Made by a program: the position numbers and the translations under genes
In this document: positions 1 to 5,197 of the stretch, in pieces
Position numbering within the stretch: the first letter of the stretch is position 1
Layout: each line of letters opens with the position of its first letter
Origin: Planctomycetota bacterium
GTDB taxonomy: Bacteria > Planctomycetota > Phycisphaerae > Sedimentisphaerales > Anaerobacaceae
NCBI GenBank assembly: GCA_003644295.1
Contig: QNBZ01000052.1
Span: forward strand, 1 to 7,618
Length of the DNA: 7,618 bases
Direction: 5' to 3'
The notes under the pieces: generated by a model
The model's input: only the letters and a program-made list of their open reading frames with translations
The model's database searches: none
What the model was told of the DNA's origin: nothing

Positions 1-948
1 TAATTTTAATTGCTCGGCATCTTTGAAAACCCCACACTGCCGAATACCAGGCGGGTTTGACAAAATCTTTTCCTCTGCGTCCATTTCAAGAAACTCGCTG
101 CTGTCAACATATTCAATTTTTTTGCCCAGAATTAACTTTGCTCTTCGCCTGTTTATAATCCTGTATATCGAGCTTTTGCTGCGGTTGAAGAGTCCAGCCA
201 GCTCTTCGGCGCTGTGGCCTTGCTTGAACAATTTGTAGATTTCGCCGGCCTCGGCTGGACTGATTACGCCGGTCGGCTTTTTGAAAATACGCTTACCGGG
301 ATTGGCCTTTTCATAATTCAGAAGTACGTATCTGACGGTTTCGTGGACCTTGCCGATTTTTTTAGCTATTTGCTCTATAATCTGGTAGCGGGATAGTGAT
401 GTCCCTGCTGCGAGAGCGGCTGCCCGTTTTATAATCTGCCGCTTTTGTTTATCTGTCAGCCGCCTGAACGCTTTTGCCTTGGCGGCAATGTCCGGATTTT
501 TTTCGAGAAATTTATCGACGGCTGATTGCAGAAACCCGAGCCGTTTTACGCCATCGTCAAAAATAAATTTGCGGGCAATCAGTCCCCGTTTTCGCCATCG
601 GCTGACTGTCTTTGTCGATATTTCAAAGCTATCTGCAAGCTCTTTGATTGTATAAACTCTTTCGCTTTGCTCGGCGGCGGGCGGCGCAATTTGGCCGCTT
701 AATTTGGAGATGAAAATACGCAGGTCTTCTGCAAGTTCATCGCCTTTTATGAGTTGCTGCTCCGGCATGTCCTTGGGGTGATAGCCGGTAATACGAAAAC
801 AGACAAACTCGAAGGGATATTCTTTGTTCACGTCGATGATGGAAAAGAGATTTTCAGCAGCATCGAGTTGTTTTCGGCGTTGCCTTTGTGGCGCAAAGCG
901 AAGTTGCATCAAAAGTTGCGCTAAATTGTGATTTTTTATCTGTCGCAT
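1..948 (-). CDS. Multi-helix-turn-helix regulator, probably N-terminal part of a planctomycete sigma-70-family factor (truncated by window edge)
   Basis: The minus strand is open without a stop from ATG at 948 to base 1 (316 codons), so only the N-terminal part is visible. A TAG lies in frame five codons upstream, which makes this the first possible ATG. No membrane or signal segment is seen. Three DNA-binding-like segments can be read. The first, at about residues 98-145, is MerR/excisionase-like (VYTIKELADSF, STKTVSRWRKRGLIA). The second is at about 182-214 (SLSRYQIIEQIAKKIGK, VHETVRYVL). The third is homeodomain-like at about 227-272 (SAEELAGLFNRSKSSIYRIINRRRAK). The segments are lysine- and arginine-rich. 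This architecture, with a following YVDSSEF stretch, resembles Phycisphaerae proteins annotated as sigma-70 factors, whose core regions would lie beyond the left edge. That identity is from memory of the family; a plain DNA-binding regulator is the alternative. The gene is separated from the upstream methyltransferase operon by a terminator. Confidence 0.75.
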   Translation of the reverse strand, partial: MRQIKNHNLAQLLMQLRFAPQRQRRKQLDAAENLFSIIDVNKEYPFEFVCFRITGYHPKDMPEQQLIKGDELAEDLRIFISKLSGQIAPPAAEQSERVYTIKELADSFEISTKTVSRWRKRGLIARKFIFDDGVKRLGFLQSAVDKFLEKNPDIAAKAKAFRRLTDKQKRQIIKRAAALAAGTSLSRYQIIEQIAKKIGKVHETVRYVLLNYEKANPGKRIFKKPTGVISPAEAGEIYKLFKQGHSAEELAGLFNRSKSSIYRIINRRRAKLILGKKIEYVDSSEFLEMDAEEKILSNPPGIRQCGVFKDAEQLKL

Positions 949-962
949 ATAACCAAATGTCT

Positions 963-971
963 ATTTTATCA
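963..971 (-). promoter_or_regulatory. Possible extended -10 promoter of the HTH/sigma-like gene
   Basis: On the minus strand the bases read TGATAAAAT, which fits an extended -10 element (TGn followed by TAAAAT, one mismatch to TATAAT). It ends 14 bases before the ATG at 948. A transcript starting about 7 bases downstream would have a leader of only some 7-8 bases, and no Shine-Dalgarno sequence is visible before this ATG. The gene might therefore be translated from a nearly leaderless mRNA. No good -35 box is present. This is an inference from one short motif. Confidence 0.3.
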
Positions 972-981
972 GATTCAGCGC

Positions 982-1015
982 AAAAAAACAGCCCCGTTTT
1001 TGTTGGTCGGGACTG
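982..1015 (-). terminator. Rho-independent terminator of the corrinoid/methyltransferase operon
   Basis: On the minus strand CAGTCCCG (1015-1008) pairs with CGGGGCTG (996-989), giving an eight-position stem with one mismatch and an 11-base loop, followed directly by seven T (988-982). It lies about 40 bases after the relict corrinoid tail and 34 bases before the start of the next minus-strand gene. It should end the methyltransferase transcript and isolate it from the downstream HTH gene. Confidence 0.8.
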
Positions 1016-1041
1016 CTTTTGAGGTTTGTTCAAGAATATAA

Positions 1042-1066
1042 TATGCGATAAATATCAGGCGACAAG
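1042..1066. repeat. 25-bp exact direct repeat, copy 1 (partner 2191-2215)
   Basis: The 25 bases 1042-1066 are identical to 2191-2215, in the same orientation and 1149 bases apart. Each copy covers the end of a corrinoid-protein reading frame and its 3' flank. The methyltransferase gene lies exactly between the two copies, so recombination between them would delete or duplicate it. Confidence 0.9.
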
Positions 1067-1105
1067 TCCCTTAGCCAAATCAACGGCACTATCGCCATCG
1101 GCTTG
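1055..1105 (-). pseudogene. Relict C-terminus of a second corrinoid protein gene
   Basis: Right after the methyltransferase TAA, and in the same frame, 16 codons read QADGDSAVDLAKGLVA and end in TGA. The last 16 residues of the corrinoid protein at 2204-2830 are SADAASAVDMAKKLVA, so 11 of 16 match without gaps. The 25 bases covering the last three codons, the stop and the 3' flank are identical in both places (1042-1066 and 2191-2215), and weaker similarity continues for about 40 bases further downstream. No start codon or upstream part of the gene remains. I read it as the stump of a lost second corrinoid gene, or of a former methyltransferase-corrinoid fusion now split by the TAA. It is too short to be functional alone. 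Confidence 0.7.
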
Positions 1106-2134
1106 TTATTTGAATTCACGTCCCACTCGCATAAATTCCAGCATATTTTCAACCGGTGTTCCCGGAGGAAGGTCGCAACCGGTGCTCAACAGAAAGTTCG
1201 GATACGGCCGCATCTTTTCCAGCAGATTCTTTGTTTTCTGCCTCACTTTTTCAATCGTGCCGTCCTTCATAGTGCTCGTTGGATTAATATTGCCAATTAC
1301 CACAATATCTTCAGGCACAATCTGAAGTGCCTTTACCATATCAATTCCGGTCTCAGGTGAATCCAGACTGATGGCGGCAATTCCGCAATCAACCATTTCC
1401 TTTAGAAGATGCATAGTATTACCACAAACATGGTAAATAGTTTCGACTTTTGCGTACTTGTAACTTTCTATGATGTGATGGACATAGTAGCCGCTGAATT
1501 GACGGAACTGCTCTGGGCCGAGCATTACAGCGGTTGGTTCCAGTATGCAAATGAGATTAGCGCCAGCGTTTATAATCGCTCTAACATATTCTTGAATAAC
1601 TTCAGTTGAGAACTGGCACAGCCCGTGCAGTTTTTCCGGTTCAAGTACGGAATCCATCGCTAACTGCTGGGCAGATTCGAGTAGTCCTGCCAGAGTTACA
1701 GGGCCTATGACGTAAGCACATTTGATGATTTCCTGTGGCAAGCCGATACTCATCATCTCGATAGTCTTGATGTAACACTGAATTCTGGAGTCCTGCAATA
1801 TGTTTATCCGGCGATAATGATCAATCTGCTCAAGACTGTTAATAGGATGTTTTTCAACCGTGCTCGACTCATCAATTGGAAACCTAACAGGCAGCCCCAG
1901 GGCATTTGCCTCTACCGACAGGTCCATCATTCCAAAGGCGATGTCAGGTTTTAGTAACTTGACTATTGCGCTTATGCAGGCAAAAAGGACTCCGTAGTTT
2001 TGTTGTGCCACTTTTATCGAAAAGCCAGTCAGGTCGCAGCCGGGAAACACTGCTAAAGGTGCGACTAACCTTCTATTTTCAGCATAGGCCTTTGTTACAA
2101 GGCCTAAAAGGCGTTTTTGTTGCACCAACTCCAT
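1106..2134 (-). CDS. URO-D/MtaA/CmuA-family zinc methyltransferase (corrinoid-dependent)
   Basis: This is a soluble TIM-barrel methyltransferase of the uroporphyrinogen decarboxylase superfamily, the branch that moves methyl groups to or from corrinoid proteins. At 342 residues it has normal family length. Supporting segments are MMDLSVEANALGLPVRF near residues 69-84, the zinc-site pair H235-x-C237 (in YHVCGN), GNINPTSTMKDGT near 281-293, and GCDLPPGTP with C320. His, Cys and Cys are the zinc ligands of MtaA-type enzymes; decarboxylases lack them, so heme synthesis is unlikely. The ATG at 2134 is preferred over an in-frame TTG at 2140 because AAAGAG (2146-2141) sits 6 bases before the ATG and would touch the TTG. 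It follows the corrinoid gene by 69 bases in one operon. Whether it demethylates a substrate (as O-demethylase MtvB-type proteins do) or passes the methyl onward (as MtaA does) cannot be read from the sequence. Confidence 0.9.
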   Translation of the reverse strand: MELVQQKRLLGLVTKAYAENRRLVAPLAVFPGCDLTGFSIKVAQQNYGVLFACISAIVKLLKPDIAFGMMDLSVEANALGLPVRFPIDESSTVEKHPINSLEQIDHYRRINILQDSRIQCYIKTIEMMSIGLPQEIIKCAYVIGPVTLAGLLESAQQLAMDSVLEPEKLHGLCQFSTEVIQEYVRAIINAGANLICILEPTAVMLGPEQFRQFSGYYVHHIIESYKYAKVETIYHVCGNTMHLLKEMVDCGIAAISLDSPETGIDMVKALQIVPEDIVVIGNINPTSTMKDGTIEKVRQKTKNLLEKMRPYPNFLLSTGCDLPPGTPVENMLEFMRVGREFK

Positions 2135-2140
2135 AGCCAA

Positions 2141-2146
2141 CTCTTT
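2141..2146 (-). promoter_or_regulatory. Ribosome binding site choosing the methyltransferase ATG
   Basis: On the minus strand AAAGAG ends 6 bases before ATG 2134. An in-frame TTG at 2140 would begin immediately after it, with no spacer, so the ATG is the likelier start. Confidence 0.55.
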
Positions 2147-2190
2147 TTGAATGGCGTGAACTGTTTTCGAGATTTGTTTAATGGTTATGG

Positions 2191-2215
2191 TATGCGATAA
2201 ATATCAGGCGACAAG
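2191..2215. repeat. 25-bp exact direct repeat, copy 2 (partner 1042-1066)
   Basis: This copy holds the last three codons and stop of the intact corrinoid gene plus 13 bases of its 3' flank. It is identical to the copy behind the methyltransferase gene. Beyond the exact core the two flanks stay recognisably similar for about 40 bases, up to the region that precedes the methyltransferase start here and forms the terminator there. Confidence 0.9.
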
Positions 2216-2830
2216 CTTCTTGGCCATATCAACAGCCGAGGCGGCGTCGGCGGAGTAGCCATCAGCGCCGATTTTGTCGGCGTAACCCTGTGTTACCGGA
2301 GCTCCGCCTATCATAACCTTCGCCGAAATGCCGGCGTCCTTCAGCGCCTTTATGGTCTTTTCCATTCCCGGCATCGTTGTGGTCAAAAGTGCGCTCAGGC
2401 CAATCAAATCGGTGCCAGTGGCCTTGGCCTGCTCAACAAATTTCTCAGCTGGAACATCCACTCCAAGGTCGATGACATCGAAGCCGGCGCCTTTCAGCAT
2501 CATCCCCACTAAGTTTTTGCCGATATCATGCAAGTCGCCCTGAACCGTTCCTATCATAAACTTTCCAATCGGCTCGACGCCGGCCTTGGCGAGTTCCGGC
2601 TCAAGAATTCCCATCGCTGATTTCATCGCACGTGCAGCGATGAGCACCTCAGGTATATAAATCTCGTTCTTTTTGAACCGGACACCGACAACATCCATAC
2701 CCGCGACTAAGCCATCATCGAGAACTGTTTTAGCCGTCATACCCTCGCCAAGGGCCGCCTTGGTAATTTCTATAGCGGTATCCTGGTCGCCTTTAATAAT
2801 TGCGTCAGCTAATGCTTTCAAATCTGCCAT
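2204..2830 (-). CDS. Corrinoid (B12-binding) methyl-carrier protein, MtaC/MttC type
   Basis: This cytoplasmic 208-residue protein carries a methyl group on the cobalt of a bound corrinoid and presents it to methyltransferases. Residues 1-85 form the helical cap domain (MADLKALADAIIKGD, with PEVLIAARAMKSAM at about 60-73). Residues 88-208 form the Rossmann B12 domain. The complete base-off/His-on signature is present: D99-L-H101-D-I-G104, then S146-x-L148, then G175-G176. H101 is the lower cobalt ligand. Length and layout are typical of stand-alone corrinoid proteins of methanol, methylamine and O-demethylase systems. A strong Shine-Dalgarno (GAGGTGA) sits 6 bases before the ATG. It is the first gene of the minus-strand operon with the URO-D-type methyltransferase, the natural partner. 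The substrate is unknown, because no MttB- or MtaB-type partner and no activase lie in the window. Confidence 0.95.
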   Translation of the reverse strand: MADLKALADAIIKGDQDTAIEITKAALGEGMTAKTVLDDGLVAGMDVVGVRFKKNEIYIPEVLIAARAMKSAMGILEPELAKAGVEPIGKFMIGTVQGDLHDIGKNLVGMMLKGAGFDVIDLGVDVPAEKFVEQAKATGTDLIGLSALLTTTMPGMEKTIKALKDAGISAKVMIGGAPVTQGYADKIGADGYSADAASAVDMAKKLVA

Positions 2831-2836
2831 TACAAT

Positions 2837-2843
2837 TCACCTC
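2837..2843 (-). promoter_or_regulatory. Ribosome binding site of the corrinoid protein gene
   Basis: GAGGTGA on the minus strand, 6 bases before ATG 2830, is a near-consensus Shine-Dalgarno. It fixes the start of this gene. Confidence 0.8.
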
Positions 2844-2904
2844 AACAAAAATAATAATCTAACTCGTTCGCATCCACTCTTTCCGCTCAATTAGGAATAT
2901 AGGA

Positions 2905-2933
2905 ATTAGACACTATCAAATTCTCTAAAGCAA
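2905..2933 (-). promoter_or_regulatory. Candidate promoter of the corrinoid/methyltransferase operon
   Basis: On the minus strand TTGCTT (2933-2928) and TCTAAT (2910-2905) are separated by 17 bases. The -10 box matches 5 of 6 consensus bases, the -35 box only 3 of 6. The leader would be about 70 bases. I found no B12-box or other cobalamin-riboswitch signature in the intergenic region. The support is weak. Confidence 0.3.
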
Positions 2934-3074
2934 GCGTTAAATCGGATTTTTCTGCATTACAGCCCGTTTTTGGCAGAATAACAGCATAAAAAAGCAAAAT
3001 CCATATCATCGAGAAACGGTAAATAATGGTACACTTAATAAGTTGTCGTTACAAGCATTTATTTGCTCTGGAGC

Positions 3075-3079
3075 GGAAG
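3075..3079 (+). promoter_or_regulatory. Ribosome binding site choosing the EtfBA start
   Basis: GGAAG ends 7 bases before ATG 3087. An in-frame TTG at 3063 would lie upstream of this site and add eight residues with no counterpart in EtfB. EtfB proteins begin close to the conserved IVLVKQVPD strand, which fits the ATG. Confidence 0.7.
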
Positions 3080-3086
3080 ATATTTT

Positions 3087-5186
3087 ATGAGTAATTACAT
3101 AGTTTTAGTAAAGCAGGTTCCCGACATAACGCAGATTACCGACAATGCCTTTGACCCGGAGACCGGCACGCTGATTCGCACCCGGCTGGCCAACGTAATC
3201 AATGAGCTGGACGCACAGGCATTGGCTTTTGCAAATCGGATGAAGCAGGACAGCGACGACAAAGACGGCAAAATCATTGCGTTGACGATGGGTCCGCCGA
3301 TGGCAGAAGAAGTTCTGCGATACAGCTTAAGCAGATGTGCCGATATGGCAGTGCTGCTTACCGACAGAATGCTGGGCGGCGCTGACACCGTAGCAACGGC
3401 AAACCCGCTGGCTTATGCCGTTAGAAAAATAGTTAAGGAAATCCTCAACGGCGATAACGATTATTATCTCGTCAGCGGAATGCAGTCGGTCGATGGCGAT
3501 ACCGCTCAGGTACCGCCGCAAATCGCTGAAGAGCTTGGCCTCGGCTGCATAGCTTACGCCACCGCCGCCGAGTTCAGGAACGGACGGTTTGAATTCACGA
3601 GAATTATCAGCGGCGGCAGTCAGGTTGTCGCCGCTGGAAAGCTGCCGGTTGTAATTACTGTCGCCAAATACGACTATCCGTTGTTCGCAACGTTCGCCGC
3701 AACCAGACGGGCAAACAGGATGCAAATTATCAACTGGAACAGCGCCGACATCAAAGCCGCCCATATCGGCGTAAAAGGTTCGAAGACCAGTGTAATACGT
3801 GTTTTCCCGCCTGGCAAAAGCGCAAGAAAATGCGAGCGTATCAGTAATCCGGAATCGTTAGCCAAGCTGATTATTGAAAACTTCAAAAAGCAGAGCAGCC
3901 AAACCCGCAACGGCGATGACGCCCGAACAAATGGCTACATTCTGCCGAATAGACGAGCCGACAAGTTTGACAGAAGTTTCGAGAGTACAAAAAAGGAAAA
4001 TGACGATTTCGCCTTTTTGGCTGATAAACTAAGGAAATCAGGAGTTAGCGAAATCAGCCGGATGGATGAAAACGTCAGGAAAACAATCCTCGCCGAGGCC
4101 AGTAAGCGTTTCCACAAAAAAGCACTGGAAGATATGCTCAACGGATTGCGGGCGACCGAGCCGAGTTTTGACGGCGAGGTCTGGGTCGTTGCCGAACACA
4201 ACGATGGTGCTATACACCCTGCTACGTTTGAGCTTATTGGCAAAAGCCGTCAACTTGCCGATTCGCTGGAGACAAAGGTTGGCGTATGTTTAGCTGGTCT
4301 TAATGTCAAGCCGATGGCAAAAGAGCTAATCGCTGCCGGCGCCGACAACATCTACATTATTGAGGATAAGCTGCTCGGTGAATTCGACCCGGGCGCATAT
4401 CGCAAAGTCATCGCCGATTGCATCGGCGCACATTGGCCGCAGATTGTTCTCTTTGCCGCAACCCCACGCGGCAGAACGCTGGCTCCGATGGTATCTTATC
4501 GTCTCGGCTGCGGGCTGACCGCCGACTGCACCGCACTGGACATCAGGGACAGGTCAAGAAAGGGACAAATCGCCATACTTTTGCAGACAAGGCCGGCGCT
4601 CGGCGGCAACGTTATGGCGACTATCTGCACGAAAAATTCAAGGTCGCAGATGGCCACGGCAAGGCCGGGCGTTATGAAAAAGCTGCCGCCGGACGACTCA
4701 AGAACGGGCAAAGTCATCAGCCATAAAGTGCAGCTTTGCGATGACGATGTCAGTTTGCAAATCCTTAAAACCGAACTGGGCAGCGGCGAGGTCAACTTCG
4801 GCGCAGAGGTAATTGTCAGCGGCGGAAAAGGAATGCAAAACAGGAACAACTACGAACGGCTCGTCGGCTCGCTTTGCACAGCCATCGGCAATCGGCTGGG
4901 GACACAGGTCGAGAGAGGCGCTTCACGTGCTGCGGTGGAGCAGGGCTTCATTGAACGCATCCATCAGGTCGGCCAGACCGGCACCGCAGTCGGCCCGAAA
5001 CTTTACCTTGCTCTGGGAATATCCGGCGCAATTCAACATATGATAGGCATTGCCAACGCTGATACCATTGTAGCCGTCAACAGCGACCCGAACGCACCGA
5101 TATTCAAGCAGTGCGATTATTATATCATCGGAACAGTTGAAGAAACAGTGCCGCAGTTAGTTGCAGCATTGACAATCAAAGAATGA
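3087..5186 (+). CDS. Fused electron-transfer flavoprotein, beta and alpha subunits in one chain
   Basis: This 699-residue soluble protein contains both ETF subunits. Residues 1 to about 265 are EtfB (start IVLVKQVPD; NELDAQALAFA at 39-49; nucleotide-binding GMQSVDGDTAQVPP at 131-144). Residues about 365-699 are EtfA: N-terminal domain from VWVVAEH, the block APMVSYRLGCGLTADCTAL at 466-484, TRPALGGNVMATI at 501-513, RPGVM at 526-530, then the FAD-binding domain with SGGKGM at 578-583, VGQTG at 628-632, SGAIQHMIG at 646-654 and VNSDPNAPIF at 664-673. ETF takes electrons from acyl-CoA-type or other dehydrogenases and hands them to a quinone oxidoreductase, which is the next gene 11 bases downstream. 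The DGDTAQV, GLTADCT and RPGVM motifs are those of anaerobe-type (Fix/Car/Lct) ETFs rather than the mitochondrial type. About 100 hydrophilic residues join the halves. Start chosen from the GGAAG site and the EtfB N-terminus. Confidence 0.93.
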   Translation: MSNYIVLVKQVPDITQITDNAFDPETGTLIRTRLANVINELDAQALAFANRMKQDSDDKDGKIIALTMGPPMAEEVLRYSLSRCADMAVLLTDRMLGGADTVATANPLAYAVRKIVKEILNGDNDYYLVSGMQSVDGDTAQVPPQIAEELGLGCIAYATAAEFRNGRFEFTRIISGGSQVVAAGKLPVVITVAKYDYPLFATFAATRRANRMQIINWNSADIKAAHIGVKGSKTSVIRVFPPGKSARKCERISNPESLAKLIIENFKKQSSQTRNGDDARTNGYILPNRRADKFDRSFESTKKENDDFAFLADKLRKSGVSEISRMDENVRKTILAEASKRFHKKALEDMLNGLRATEPSFDGEVWVVAEHNDGAIHPATFELIGKSRQLADSLETKVGVCLAGLNVKPMAKELIAAGADNIYIIEDKLLGEFDPGAYRKVIADCIGAHWPQIVLFAATPRGRTLAPMVSYRLGCGLTADCTALDIRDRSRKGQIAILLQTRPALGGNVMATICTKNSRSQMATARPGVMKKLPPDDSRTGKVISHKVQLCDDDVSLQILKTELGSGEVNFGAEVIVSGGKGMQNRNNYERLVGSLCTAIGNRLGTQVERGASRAAVEQGFIERIHQVGQTGTAVGPKLYLALGISGAIQHMIGIANADTIVAVNSDPNAPIFKQCDYYIIGTVEETVPQLVAALTIKE

Positions 5187-5197
5187 GTAAATAATAA

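Noticed and set aside
1026..1360. Two overlapping plus-strand open frames
   Set aside because: They are antisense to the methyltransferase gene, whose conserved motifs settle the strand.
2966..3062. Promoter for the ETF operon
   Set aside because: TTGGCA near 2970 and TACACT near 3031 resemble single boxes, but no pair has acceptable spacing. A promoter must exist but cannot be placed.
2831..3086. Cobalamin riboswitch upstream of the corrinoid gene
   Set aside because: Expected because of the B12-dependent product, but I see no B12-box-like core and the region is A/T-rich with no clear multi-stem fold.
3327..3764. Minus-strand frame of 145 codons inside the fused ETF gene
   Set aside because: It is a shadow of the EtfB region, with no family resemblance and no ribosome site.
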